Of a stretch of DNA of 64,000 bases, positions 42,837 to 56,821 are shown piece after piece (position 1 is the first letter of the stretch; each line of letters opens with the position of its first letter). Below the pieces are notes generated by a model that saw nothing but the letters and a program-made list of their open reading frames with translations, was not told where the DNA came from and made no database searches. The position numbers and the translations under genes are program-made. Source of the DNA: NIC37A-2 sp050289625 (GTDB lineage: Bacteria > Myxococcota_A > Polyangia > Polyangiales > Polyangiaceae); the NCBI GenBank assembly GCA_050289625.1, contig JBNKGC010000005.1, forward strand, positions 1 to 64,000, given 5' to 3'.

Positions 42837-45800
42837 CTTTGCGTCGTTCCCGGTCGCGCCTGCTACGAATGCGGCAACGGGGTGCAGGAAGGCTCGTTCA
42901 CTGGCATCCACGAGAGCTGCGACGACGGAAACACCGATCCGAACGACGGTTGCTCACCGACTTGCGAAATCGAAGCAGGTACTTGGGCATGCCCCGTCCC
43001 CGGGGAGCCCTGCGTCAGCTGCGGTAACGGACAGATCGAGGGCGACCCCCTCGTCAATCTCGTCTACGAAGAGTGCGACGACTCGAACCAGGTGGCGGGT
43101 GATGGTTGCTCACCGACCTGTCAGATCGAGCCGGGTGCGACGTGCCCCGGTTCGCCGGGAGGACCTGGCGGCGACTGCACTTTGTGCGGCGACGGCACGG
43201 TGGATCCGGGCGAAACTTGCGACGACGGAAACCGCTACGACCGCGACGGTTGCTCGTCGACGTGTCAACCGGAGGGGCCGGAGTGGACCTGTCCTCCGAC
43301 GGGCGGTCAGTGCTTCCAGTGTGGCAACGGCATTCGCGAGGCGAGCGGGGAAGACTGCGATGACGGCAACGACGTCGAGACCGACGGCTGTGTGAGCGAC
43401 TGCACGGTGGCTCCTGGCTGGAACTGCTGGGAGCCGACGGGGTCACTGCGCAGCAAGTGTGACACCTGCGGGAATGGTACACGGGGACCGAACGAGGAAT
43501 GCGACGATGGCAGTGTTGCCGGTGGGGACGGGTGTGCTGCGTGCGTCCTGGAAGGAACCTACACATGCCCCGATCCGGGCGGTGTGCAGTGCAACGACTG
43601 TGGCAACGGCACCATCGAAGGCCAGGAAGTCTGTGACGCCGGCGCGACGAACGGGGCGGGCTGCGCTTCCGACTGTTTGAGCGTTGCTGCTCACTGGAAC
43701 TGCCCCGGCGGTGGGCAACCTTGCGAGTTCTGCGGTGATGGGATCATCGATCCGAACGAAGCCTGCGACGACGGCAACTACGTCGACAATGACGGCTGCC
43801 GCAGCGACTGTCAGGCGGCCGATCCCGGTTGGATATGCACCAACGGGAGCTGCACCCAGTGCGGCAACGGCGTGCTCGACGGGCTCGAGGTGTGCGACGA
43901 CGGCAACGCCAACCTGGGAGACGGATGCACGCCCGACTGCATGGAGGAGCCGGGCTGGAGCTGCTTCCCTCGCATCAACAACCCGAAGCGTTCATCCTGC
44001 GACCCGTGCGGCAACGGCATTGTCGTGCAAGGCGAGGACTGCGACGACGGGAACCTCGACACGGGGGATGGTTGCGACGACAGCTGCCAAGCCGAAGGCG
44101 GTCAGTGGACCTGCCCGAGTGACGGTGGCGAATGCAACAACTGCGGGAACGGCACGGTCGAAGGTAACGAGGTTTGCGACGCCGGCGCGGCCAATGGCAC
44201 GGGGTGCGCAGCGGATTGCCTGAGCGTTGCCGACAACTGGTACTGCGCTTCAACCGGTGGCGCTTGCTACCAGTGTGGTAACGGCGTGGTCGACCCCGGC
44301 GAAGCTTGCGATGATGGTCCCACCGCGAGTCCGGTGAGCGGCGATGGCTGTCGCGCCGACTGCCGCCAGATCGAAGACGGCTGGATCTGTCAGCCGGGAA
44401 GCTGCACCCAGTGCGGAAATGGGCTTCCCGACGCCGGAGAGACCTGTGACGACGGTGGCTACCCGGCCGTGGGTGGCGACGGTTGCTCGGCGACCTGCCA
44501 AGCCGAGGGCGCTCCCTACAACTGCGTGGAGTACGGCAAGCCGTGCGAGAAGTGCGGTAACGGAATCGTCGAGTCCGCCGAACAGTGCGACGACGGGGAC
44601 CTCGATTCGGGTGACGGCTGCGAGAGTGACTGCTCGTTGACGCCTGGTTGGGTCTGCCCGTTGCCTGGCTTCCAGTGCAACCTCTGCGGTGACGGCCAGT
44701 ACCAGGGCGTCGAGAGCTGCGACGACGGCAACACGACTTCCGGTGACGGGTGTGATGCGACCTGTCGACTCGAGCCGGGATACAGCTGCCAGGAAGGTGG
44801 CGGATGCCTTGCCAACGGTTGCGGCGATGGTGCCGTCGCCGGGAGCGAAGAGTGCGACGACGGCAACAAGCTGAGCGGCGACGGCTGCAGCATTCTTTGC
44901 AAGGTCGAGGACGGACACGAGTGTCCGGCCAGCGGTGGCCCGTGCACCGACGTCGTGTGCGGCGACGGTGTGGTCAGCGGCTCGGAGACGTGCGACATCG
45001 CCGATCCGGCGACGCAGGCCGGTTGTGATCCCACCTGCGGTCACTGCGGTGATGGCATCGTCAGTGGTGACGAGGAGTGCGATGACGGCGGGGTCGTCGA
45101 GAGTCCCGAAGACGGTTGTGATGCCAGCTGCGCTTGGCAGCCGGATTGGGTCTGCACCGGCGATGCTGGAAATTACAGCTGCGTGCCGGATGACAGCGGC
45201 TCGGGCGGCTGTGGCAACGGCGTTCGTGCCAATGCCGAAGAGTGCGACGACGGCAACTCCACGGACGGAGATGGGTGCACCGCCTGCACGGTGGACACCT
45301 TCTACACTTGCAGTGACGAGGTCGGCGAGCTGAGCACCTGCCGCAAGGTGCTCGAGTGGGTGGCCATTCGGGAGTTCAACATCTCGAACGTGGCGCCCGA
45401 GGGGATCCACTACGATCCTTCGACCCGCTCGTTCGTCGCGTACAAGTCGAACTCTTCGAAGACTCCTCTGGAGCTCTGCCTCGATGGCACGATGATTCAG
45501 CACCCGGACGTTCTTGCGATGACGGATGGCGAGCTGTGCCCGGCAGGCTCGACGTTCGGGGATGCTGGCTGCAGCGTGTACGCGTACACTAACCCAGAGG
45601 CTCGCATTTGGCCGTACTCCGGAGCGAGCGGCGTGACGGGGGCTACGTATGACCCATTCAGCGAGACCTGGCTCTTCCTGGATGCGAACGGTCTGACCCG
45701 GGTGGATGACCTCACCGGAACGGGTGCCGTCAACGCTTCCCTGTCCGGTAATGCCATCGCCGTTGGTGACGACGGTCGACTGTACGTTGCAGTCGACGGC

Positions 45801-48491
45801 GCCAGCGAGATCCGTGCTTACGCTCGTGACGACGGGCAGTCCCTCGGGTTCGATCTGAGCACCGCAGACTCGTCGTTTACGGTTCCCCACAAGAAGCCCC
45901 TGGACGCCCTGTTCGCGATGCCGGGCTTTGGGCTGCTCGGGACATTCACCGACGAGTACAACGGCGCCCCCTTGGAGTTCCGCTTCTTCGAGACTGACTC
46001 CACGGGAACACCGGATCCCACGGCTCGTTCGAGGATGCCTGGTGATCTCATCCGGTCCACCGACGTGTACGGCCAGCCCCTGCCCACGCCCGATGCTTGG
46101 GACAAGGAGGCAGCGGGGTCAGAAACGTCGACCGATGGCTCAGGCTTCGTCGTCTGCTCACGCAACCCGTCGATGCCCTGCTATCTGTTCGCGCAGACTT
46201 GCTCGGCAGATTCCGACTGTCGGGACGGCACGTTCTGCCGCACGTACGAAGATGCGAATGGCAACGAGCAGCTCGATCCAGGTGAGGAGCTGGCGACGCC
46301 TTACTGCTGGTCGCCCGCCTTGGCGCGCGACGACTACGAGACGGTCAATCGCAGCGACGTCGACGTTCCGATTCTGGTTCTGTCGAACGACACGACGAGC
46401 GAGGCGACCTGTCGCGAGAGCACCGTCGAGGTCGAGAGCACCACGGCGACCTTGTACGGGGGCACCGCCATGGTCGTGATCGACGATCCTGCGACCTGCG
46501 GGGGACCGTCGTCGTGCGTAACCTACACGCCTCCGGCGGACGGCACGTGCAACGTCGTGGATAGCTTCGACTACACCGCTCTGCTCGGTGGCGGTCAGGA
46601 AGACCAGGCGACGGTACACGTGACCATCACCTGCAGCTGCGGCGACGGTACGCTCGACGCCGACGAGGAGTGCGATGACGGGGGCACCACTCCCGGCGAC
46701 GGCTGCTCGGCGAGCTGCACGGTGGAAGCCTCCTGCGGCGACGGAACCTTGCAAGCTGGCGAGGCTTGTGACGATGGAAACAACGTTTCCGGCGACGGAT
46801 GCTCGTGGGATTGCCGCTCCGAAGGATGTGGCAATGGCAAAGAGGAGCCGAGCGAGGAGTGCGACGACGGCAACACGATCTCCGGTGATGGCTGCAGAGC
46901 CAACTGCACCGCCGAGGTCTGCGGCGATGGCATCGTCGACGCTGGTGAACAGTGCGACGACGGCAACAAGACGTCCGGTGACGGTTGCGACGACACGACC
47001 CTCGGTGGCTGCACCCTGGAGCCCGTCTGCGGTGACGGCTTCAAGGACATCACCGAGGATTGCGACGACGGTGCCAACGGTGACGACACCGACGGCTGCC
47101 GCGACGATTGCACAATTCCGGATTGCGGTGACGGCACTCTCGACCTAGGTGAGGAGTGCGACGACGACAACAATGCGTCCGGTGACGGTTGTTCGTGGGA
47201 CTGCTTGGTAGAGCAGTGCGGCAATGGTCGCGTCGACTACGGCGAGTACTGCGACGACGGCAACACGGACTCGGGCGATGGCTGCAGCGACGTCTGCGGA
47301 ATCGAAATCTGCGGCAACAACATCCAGGACGCCGGCGAAGCCTGCGACGACGGCGCCAACGGCAACGACACCGACGGCTGTCGTGACAACTGCACCGTTC
47401 CCCGCTGTGGTGACCACGTCCTCGATGCCGGCGAGCAGTGCGACGACGGGAACAACCAGGACGGTGACGGCTGCACCATGGGCTGCATCTCCGAGACAGT
47501 CTGCGGTGACGGCATCTTGGATCCCGGCGAGGAGTGCGATGACGCGAACACCATCTCCGGCGACGGCTGCAGCTACGACTGTCGCCTGGAAGAGTGCGGC
47601 AACGGTATCGTCGAAGCAGGCGAACAGTGCGACGACGGTGATCTGGACGACACTGACAACTGTCGGACCGACTGCAAGGTGCCGCAATGCGGTGACAACT
47701 TCATCGACAACATCAGTCGCGGCGAGACGTGCGACGACGGCAACACCGTGTCGGGTGATGGCTGCAGCGCATTCTGTCTGATCGAAGCGGTCTGCGGGAA
47801 CACGACCGTCGACCCGGGTGAAGAGTGCGACGACGGCAACCAGATGTCGGGAGACGGCTGTTCTGCCACCTGCAAGTGGGAGAGCTGCGGTGACGGTATC
47901 CTCGATGCCGGCGAAGCCTGCGACCCGTTGGATCCGATGACCGGTTCCACCTGCCGCGCCGATTGCACGGTGATCGCCTGCGGCGACGGGGTCTTCGATC
48001 CGGGCGAGGAGTGCGACGACGGGAACCAGATGTCCGGCGACGGCTGTGACGACACGGCGCTCGGGCTCTGCACGCTCGAGACCGTGTGCGGAGACGGAAA
48101 GCGCGAAGCCTCTGAGGAGTGCGACGACAAGAACTCGGTGAGTGGCGATGGTTGCAGCTCTGTCTGCCGCTGGGAGTACTGCGGCAACGGCGTGGTCGAC
48201 GTCGATGCCGCGGGCAATGCCAAGGAAGAGTGCGACGACGGGAACAACCAATCTGGAGACGGCTGCAGCTCGATCTGCAAAGACGAACCGCTGTGCGGTG
48301 ACGGCGTCGTCGAAGGCTCCGAGCAGTGCGACGACAAGAACACGACGAGCGGCGACGGCTGCTCCAGTGACTGCCGTCGGGAAGCATGGTGCGGCGACGG
48401 CAAGGTGGATCCGGGTGAGCAGTGCGACCCGGCGGATCCGGTCACCGGATCCGGATGCACCCAGAACTGCACAGTGCAGATCATCCGCTGA
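42837..48491 (+). CDS. Giant Cys-rich repeat protein, C-terminal part
   Basis: 1,884 residues in the frame of the preceding gene; a separate start could be GTG 42882 (1,869 residues, no signal peptide). About 37 DUF4215-type repeats are visible, eighteen before and nineteen after a central domain (about 800-1250 of this part). The centre has beta-propeller-like sequence starting WVAIREFNISNVAPEG, then a cadherin/Ig-like module (VPILVLSNDTTSEATC, SFDYTALLGGG). Asp/Gly-rich repeat loops recall Ca2+-binding turns. Without readthrough of the upstream TAA this part would not be exported. A strong terminator lies 43 bases after the stop. Confidence 0.8.
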   Translation, partial: LCVVPGRACYECGNGVQEGSFTGIHESCDDGNTDPNDGCSPTCEIEAGTWACPVPGEPCVSCGNGQIEGDPLVNLVYEECDDSNQVAGDGCSPTCQIEPGATCPGSPGGPGGDCTLCGDGTVDPGETCDDGNRYDRDGCSSTCQPEGPEWTCPPTGGQCFQCGNGIREASGEDCDDGNDVETDGCVSDCTVAPGWNCWEPTGSLRSKCDTCGNGTRGPNEECDDGSVAGGDGCAACVLEGTYTCPDPGGVQCNDCGNGTIEGQEVCDAGATNGAGCASDCLSVAAHWNCPGGGQPCEFCGDGIIDPNEACDDGNYVDNDGCRSDCQAADPGWICTNGSCTQCGNGVLDGLEVCDDGNANLGDGCTPDCMEEPGWSCFPRINNPKRSSCDPCGNGIVVQGEDCDDGNLDTGDGCDDSCQAEGGQWTCPSDGGECNNCGNGTVEGNEVCDAGAANGTGCAADCLSVADNWYCASTGGACYQCGNGVVDPGEACDDGPTASPVSGDGCRADCRQIEDGWICQPGSCTQCGNGLPDAGETCDDGGYPAVGGDGCSATCQAEGAPYNCVEYGKPCEKCGNGIVESAEQCDDGDLDSGDGCESDCSLTPGWVCPLPGFQCNLCGDGQYQGVESCDDGNTTSGDGCDATCRLEPGYSCQEGGGCLANGCGDGAVAGSEECDDGNKLSGDGCSILCKVEDGHECPASGGPCTDVVCGDGVVSGSETCDIADPATQAGCDPTCGHCGDGIVSGDEECDDGGVVESPEDGCDASCAWQPDWVCTGDAGNYSCVPDDSGSGGCGNGVRANAEECDDGNSTDGDGCTACTVDTFYTCSDEVGELSTCRKVLEWVAIREFNISNVAPEGIHYDPSTRSFVAYKSNSSKTPLELCLDGTMIQHPDVLAMTDGELCPAGSTFGDAGCSVYAYTNPEARIWPYSGASGVTGATYDPFSETWLFLDANGLTRVDDLTGTGAVNASLSGNAIAVGDDGRLYVAVDGASEIRAYARDDGQSLGFDLSTADSSFTVPHKKPLDALFAMPGFGLLGTFTDEYNGAPLEFRFFETDSTGTPDPTARSRMPGDLIRSTDVYGQPLPTPDAWDKEAAGSETSTDGSGFVVCSRNPSMPCYLFAQTCSADSDCRDGTFCRTYEDANGNEQLDPGEELATPYCWSPALARDDYETVNRSDVDVPILVLSNDTTSEATCRESTVEVESTTATLYGGTAMVVIDDPATCGGPSSCVTYTPPADGTCNVVDSFDYTALLGGGQEDQATVHVTITCSCGDGTLDADEECDDGGTTPGDGCSASCTVEASCGDGTLQAGEACDDGNNVSGDGCSWDCRSEGCGNGKEEPSEECDDGNTISGDGCRANCTAEVCGDGIVDAGEQCDDGNKTSGDGCDDTTLGGCTLEPVCGDGFKDITEDCDDGANGDDTDGCRDDCTIPDCGDGTLDLGEECDDDNNASGDGCSWDCLVEQCGNGRVDYGEYCDDGNTDSGDGCSDVCGIEICGNNIQDAGEACDDGANGNDTDGCRDNCTVPRCGDHVLDAGEQCDDGNNQDGDGCTMGCISETVCGDGILDPGEECDDANTISGDGCSYDCRLEECGNGIVEAGEQCDDGDLDDTDNCRTDCKVPQCGDNFIDNISRGETCDDGNTVSGDGCSAFCLIEAVCGNTTVDPGEECDDGNQMSGDGCSATCKWESCGDGILDAGEACDPLDPMTGSTCRADCTVIACGDGVFDPGEECDDGNQMSGDGCDDTALGLCTLETVCGDGKREASEECDDKNSVSGDGCSSVCRWEYCGNGVVDVDAAGNAKEECDDGNNQSGDGCSSICKDEPLCGDGVVEGSEQCDDKNTTSGDGCSSDCRREAWCGDGKVDPGEQCDPADPVTGSGCTQNCTVQIIR

Positions 48492-48534
48492 GGCGGGTGC
48501 CGAAGGCGGGGCTCACCCCTGCCAGGCGACAATC

Positions 48535-48572
48535 GAAAGCGACCGCTCCTCGGAGCGGTCGCTTTCCGTTTT
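48535..48572 (+). terminator. Rho-independent terminator shared with the paralogue
   Basis: A perfect stem GAAAGCGACCGCTCC with GGAGCGGTCGCTTTC (48535-48549 and 48552-48566) is followed by CGTTTT. The paralogue at 52214-56341 has nearly the same hairpin in the same orientation after its stop. Confidence 0.92.
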
Positions 48573-48614
48573 CTGCCATCACCGCAAGCGTTCGTCGGTA
48601 TAAGAGCGAAGCGT

Positions 48615-49070
48615 ATGAAAAGCGAGCGGTCGACCGCGACGAGCAAACAACCAGAGACCGCAGCATCGGGCGCGAAACTCGGTTGCGCCGTGTTCTTGGC
48701 ACTCGTGTTGGGCGGCTCGCTGGTGGTTCTCTTCGTCGTGCTGAGCGGAGCGCACGACGCGGGACGAAAGGCGCTCGACGGCTACGTCGCGTCGATTCGG
48801 AAAGGCGCGACGGTGAGTCCTGTCGTCGCGGGCGAGGAGTCCAGCGCCGTCACGGAGCTCCTCCGTAGAACGAGCTCGCTTTCCGTATCGAACTTCCAGA
48901 GTCAACACGGCACGAGCTGTTTCTGGGTGGCGCTCTCGGCGAGCGGACGCCAGGTGGACGCCCGCTTCGTTCTTTCCGAACGGGGCTCGTCCAGCGAAGT
49001 CGTCGAAGTCTCACTCAGGCGCGAGTGCGAGTGCCCCATCGACTTCGAGCAGCCGTGTCACCTCCGGTGA
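48615..49070 (+). CDS. Small membrane-anchored hypothetical protein
   Basis: 151 residues. A polar N-terminus is followed by one hydrophobic segment (about 24-44, AVFLALVLGGSLVVLFVVLS) and an extracytoplasmic domain with a cysteine pair or cluster (CFWVAL, CECPIDFEQPC). This resembles small cytochrome oxidase assembly-like or hypothetical anchored proteins; no firm family. It is separated from the giant gene by its terminator. Confidence 0.6.
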   Translation: MKSERSTATSKQPETAASGAKLGCAVFLALVLGGSLVVLFVVLSGAHDAGRKALDGYVASIRKGATVSPVVAGEESSAVTELLRRTSSLSVSNFQSQHGTSCFWVALSASGRQVDARFVLSERGSSSEVVEVSLRRECECPIDFEQPCHLR

Positions 49071-49185
49071 GTCCTCCCCGGCGGACATTCTGTGGGGACT
49101 CTGGGTGCGGTCGGAGCAGGCGACGAGAGGCAGTTCGGCGGTCTCGTCTCGCCCCGGGCGTCGACCGCCGCAAGCGGTCATCGCT

Positions 49186-49632
49186 CTAGTCGGCGGGCCA
49201 GGGGTCGTTCGCGGGGGCTTCCCGTGATTCCGGGACACCGTTTTCGACCAGGTTCCGACGCAGGCTGCGCAAGAGCGTGAGATCGGCTGTGATGTCCGTT
49301 TCTCCGACTTCCTCGTTGTAGTCTTCGACTGCCGCGATCAAAGCATCGAGGGACTGAACCGTCTCCTCGGTAGCGAGACCGCTCGCGAAGGTCGTTACGG
49401 CGTTTTCGAGACCGACGAAGATGTTCATCATCACGAAGTTCTTTTGGACGGCTGCGATGTCGTCGCCTTGGAAGAAGCCCGTCGGGCGCAGCTCGTCGGT
49501 GGCGTAGGGATAACTCACGGTCACCGTGTCCGAGACGATCTCGTTGCTGCCCGGCTCGCGGAACCGAAGTTGCAGGGTCGCCACGTCGGAATCCTCGGGG
49601 CCCGGGGTTCCCGCTGGCATCAGCTCGACCAT
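49186..49632 (-). pseudogene. VWA-type (YfbK-like) protein, C-terminal fragment
   Basis: The frame encodes about 148 residues ending in a helical bundle (FVMMNIFVGLENAVTTFA, LLRSLRRNLVENG) that matches the C-terminal region of YfbK-like von Willebrand factor A proteins, including the turn ELMPAGTP after the VWA domain. It has no start of its own that would give a signal peptide. Its first codons (TLMVEL) lie directly against the end of the N-terminal fragment in another frame. Confidence 0.6.
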
Positions 49633-49976
49633 CAGAGTGGAAGCTCCGTGTGGTGCTCGGCAAAGAAGCCAGCGGCGTCGAGCGACTCGACCGGCGGAAC
49701 TTGCCCCGAGTCGACGGCTTTTCGAAAGAAGCCGAAGTCTTGCGAGCCGCCCAGGGAGACGTTCGAGCCACCCTGCACGGGGGAGGCTGGGCCGTTCGCC
49801 GCCGAGCTCGCGACTGCGCGATCGCCGTCATCGACCGCACTGCAGCCGTACTGGAGTGAGAGCAGGGCCCCGAGGAGTCCGATGCCGCCGCGACCGAGGC
49901 GGAGCCGTCGGCGCTGGGGAAGCGGAGGAGTCGGCTGAGGCGAGAGGCAGGCTGTGGAGTGAAGCAAGTGGTTCAT
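49632..49976 (-). pseudogene. VWA-type (YfbK-like) lipoprotein, N-terminal fragment
   Basis: 114 residues: a lipoprotein signal with lipobox QYGC and then NVSLGGSQDFGFFRKAV and AGFFAEHHTELP. This is the short N-terminal region that precedes the VWA domain in YfbK-like proteins. Reading then stops at TGA where the C-terminal fragment starts in a different frame. The whole VWA core (MIDAS motif DxSxS and about 300 residues) is missing. ATG 49976 has GGAGA 6 bases upstream. The two fragments are best read as one gene with an internal deletion. Confidence 0.6.
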
Positions 49977-50124
49977 GAGGTGTCTCCAGATGATTTGAAA
50001 GGGAGAGAATTTCCCGAAGTTCGAGCGCACCAGTCCCTTGCGCACGGAGGGTTCCGTGCGAGTCCGCCAAGAGCGGTTCGCGTGTCAGCCCCGAGCGGGC
50101 GGAAAGATCGATTGCCGGGTCGGT

Positions 50125-51015
50125 TCAGCGTCGGTCGGAACGAAGTCGGTGTCTCCTTCGCTCGGCGCCCACGACGAGGAGGGCAAGACCGAGTAGGAAG
50201 GCTCCAAAACCGGCCGTTCTGGCGGAGGGCAGCGCTTGGCTGGGCGGGCCCCCTGCGAGACTGCAGCCGGCCTCCAGAGGAGGTGAGGAGGAAGAACAAC
50301 TCCAGTCGAGCGTGACCATTTGGCTCTCGAACGGTTCCTCTCCCGCGAGGTGCGCGCGCAGCGTCAGACTCGGGAAGCGAGCGCAATCGTCTGCGACGCA
50401 AGCGGGCACCGCGACGACCGCGATGCCGTCCTGCACTTGAAGATCGCCCGGGGCGATCAGGGGTTCGAACTCCGTGTTCGAAGCGGACACGTCGAGCCCG
50501 AGTGTGGCGACGTGCGCCGCGGCCTCCGGGCTCAGTTCGATGAGCAGCGAGGTCTGGCAGCCGCTCTCGACGAGAGTCGTGACGCTTCCGAGGGAGGTGG
50601 GAGCTGCTACCTCGTCGGTGACGACCAGCTCGCGCGGCATGTCCTCGCCGGGGATGCGCACCTGGTACTGCCCAGGCGCGAGCGGTTCAGTGCTTCGGAT
50701 CAAGGTGTTGCCGCTGTCGATGAGCTCGCGCTCGACGGGAATGACGTTCCCGTCGAGATCGGTCAACTCGAAGCTCGCGACGGGCTCCTCACCGCAGGCT
50801 GTCGGGAGGACGAAAAGCTTGTCATCCGACGGGATGCTGCCACCCGGCTGAAGGGGCAAGGGATCCGTGCAGGGGACGAGCGACCCCGTTTGGCCCCCTT
50901 GGTGCCCGCCGCCGCTCCCCCCATTGCTGACGGAGCGGTCTCCGGAGTCGTCGCTCGCACAGCCGACGACCGTGAGCAGCAGGCAAAGCCAAGAGAGGCG
51001 GCGCAGCTCCTTCAT
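50125..51015 (-). CDS. Lipoprotein with MYXO-CTERM-like C-terminus
   Basis: 296 residues. Lipobox VVGC, then Gly/Ser linker (NGGSGGGHQGG). The body looks like two beta-rich domains with cysteine pairs. The C-terminus is GCSLAGG, a short spacer, one hydrophobic segment (FGAFLLGLALLVVG) and ERRRHR, the layout of a MYXO-CTERM sorting signal. Having both a lipobox and a MYXO-CTERM-like tail suggests a surface lipoprotein. Divergent from the DUF4423-type regulator. Confidence 0.78.
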   Translation of the reverse strand: MKELRRLSWLCLLLTVVGCASDDSGDRSVSNGGSGGGHQGGQTGSLVPCTDPLPLQPGGSIPSDDKLFVLPTACGEEPVASFELTDLDGNVIPVERELIDSGNTLIRSTEPLAPGQYQVRIPGEDMPRELVVTDEVAAPTSLGSVTTLVESGCQTSLLIELSPEAAAHVATLGLDVSASNTEFEPLIAPGDLQVQDGIAVVAVPACVADDCARFPSLTLRAHLAGEEPFESQMVTLDWSCSSSSPPLEAGCSLAGGPPSQALPSARTAGFGAFLLGLALLVVGAERRRHRLRSDRR

Positions 51016-51110
51016 GCGAAGCACTATGCACGAGCCCCCTCGAGTGAACCAGGGCAGTTTAGAACATACCGTGGCGCATTCTGGAGCATAGATGTACTGT
51101 TCTGATAGAT

Positions 51111-52127
51111 ATGGACCACGAAGCCCTGGCAAAACAGCTGATTCGTGCGCTGCGGGGAGAGCGGTCGCAGGTCGCTCTGAGCCGCCGGATGCGCTGCAAG
51201 AGCAACGTCATCTACACGTGGGAGTCGGGCCGGCGCTGGCCGACGGCCGCGGTCTTCTTCCATCTGGCGGCACGGGTTGGAGTCGACCTTCGGGGGCGAG
51301 TGGGCGAGTTTCTGGGTGGGCTCCCCGAAGCTCTGCTCCACGTCGACTTCGAAAAGCCATCGGGGGTCGCGGCCCTTTTGTGTCATCTGCGCGGGGGGAC
51401 GACCCTCGTGGAGCTGGCTCGTCGCGTGGGGACGAACCGAGTGAGTGCCTCTCGGTGGCTGAAAGGCGAAGCGGAACCGCGCCTGCCCGACTTTCTCCGA
51501 TTGGTAGACGTTTCGAGTCTGCGCCTCCTCGACTTCGTGGCTGTGTTCGCGGATCCTGCGACGCTCGACGAGACGAGACGAGCCTGGAAGGTGCTGGAGG
51601 CCCAACGGGCGGTCGCCTACCAGCTTCCGTGGAGTCACGCAGTGATGCGGGTGCTCGAGCTTCGGGACTACCGACGTCTGCCCGCACACGAAACGGGGTA
51701 CATCGCCCGGCGCCTCGGTATCTCGGAGGACGAGGAGGTGCGTTGTCTCGAGGCTCTTGCTGCGTCGGGAGTGATTGCGAAGCGGAAAGGGCGCTGGGGC
51801 GTTCGGCAAGTGCTCACGGTCGACACCCGCAAGAATCCAGGGGCGGGCCGGGCGCTCAAGAGGCACTGGGCCCAGGTGGGTCTCGACAGGCTCCCCTCAC
51901 TGGAGCCGAACGAAAACGACCTGTTTTCATTCAACTTGTTCACCGTGTCGGAGCGTGACTGGGAACGCCTTCGCGAACTCCACATCGCCTACTACCACGA
52001 CCTGCGGCGCATCATCGAAGAATCGCGGCCCGGGGAGCGTGTGGCGCTTGCGAACCTTCAGCTCATGCGTCTCGACGAACGTCCGGTCGTTGCCGGTTCG
52101 TCGATGACGGGGGCACTCGAGTCCTGA
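51111..52127 (+). CDS. DUF4423-type transcriptional regulator with two helix-turn-helix segments
   Basis: 338 residues. An XRE-like helix-turn-helix at the N-terminus (LSRRMRCKSNVIYTWESGRR) is followed by a second similar segment about 70 residues on (LARRVGTNRVSASRWLKGEA) and a C-terminal domain of the DUF4423/TIGR02147 type (about 165-330). Family members are abundant in Fibrobacter and myxobacteria; targets are unknown. It lies between the MYXO-CTERM lipoprotein (divergent) and the second giant Cys-rich gene (convergent), so control of either is possible. Confidence 0.75.
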   Translation: MDHEALAKQLIRALRGERSQVALSRRMRCKSNVIYTWESGRRWPTAAVFFHLAARVGVDLRGRVGEFLGGLPEALLHVDFEKPSGVAALLCHLRGGTTLVELARRVGTNRVSASRWLKGEAEPRLPDFLRLVDVSSLRLLDFVAVFADPATLDETRRAWKVLEAQRAVAYQLPWSHAVMRVLELRDYRRLPAHETGYIARRLGISEDEEVRCLEALAASGVIAKRKGRWGVRQVLTVDTRKNPGAGRALKRHWAQVGLDRLPSLEPNENDLFSFNLFTVSERDWERLRELHIAYYHDLRRIIEESRPGERVALANLQLMRLDERPVVAGSSMTGALES

Positions 52128-52154
52128 TCCGTCGAGCGCGGCGTTCGAACCGAT

Positions 52155-52191
52155 AAAAAGAAAGCGACCGCCCCGAGGAGCGGTCGCTTTC
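52155..52191 (-). terminator. Rho-independent terminator shared with the paralogue
   Basis: On the minus strand GAAAGCGACCGCTCC pairs with GGGGCGGTCGCTTTC (one mismatch) and is followed by TTTTTAT, 22 bases after the second giant gene. Its stem differs from the one at 48535-48566 at one base only. It may also serve the convergent regulator gene. Confidence 0.9.
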
Positions 52192-52213
52192 TGCGTGATG
52201 GACTCAGAACCGC

Positions 52214-56341
<4,128 letters not shown>

Positions 56342-56821
56342 GTGATTGAACCTCCGGTCGAGTACGCTCCGTGGGCGGTCCGCGGGCGGAAGTTTCAATG
56401 ACTGTCCCGAGGCGGTCGCTCGGGGTCAGACGGTGCGTGGAGGCGCTTCCTGGGCCAAAAATCCCGGGTAATTCGACAGGTGCTGCCTCGGATGAGTGAT
56501 TCGTCTCCCGCTCAACTCGGGACGGAGTGCGCCCTGGACCCATGGGTGTCTCGGGCGAGTTCAGCGATCTCGAAGGGTCGGGTCGCTCGAGCCACGTGTT
56601 GGCTGTTAGTGAGTTGTCGGTGAGGGTGGGATGTCTGTTTACAGTCGCCTGCGTGACGCGTCTCTTGTTGAGACCTTGCTCAGTGGGCCAAGGCGAAAGC
56701 CGTTCCTCTGTACTGCCGAACGACGTCCGGACGGCTCTCCGAGGTTTACGTGTTTCGCTGCTCTCATCGTTGCATCACTTCACGGCGAACCGTCACGGTG
56801 GCAGCGGGTGAGCGAGCGGAC
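56342..56821. other. Intergenic region
   Basis: 480 bases between divergent genes. I see no gene, RNA, repeat or clear promoter box. Confidence 0.45.

Noticed and set aside
44250..45890. Long minus-strand frame inside the giant Cys-rich gene
   Set aside because: Open only because of the repetitive, G+C-rich sense strand; product is Ala/Val-rich repeats mirroring the Cys-rich units.
42200..48400. Regular short DNA repeats that could be taken for a CRISPR array
   Set aside because: Repeats are in-frame with codon-level variation and encode DUF4215-type Cys units; no spacers and no cas genes.
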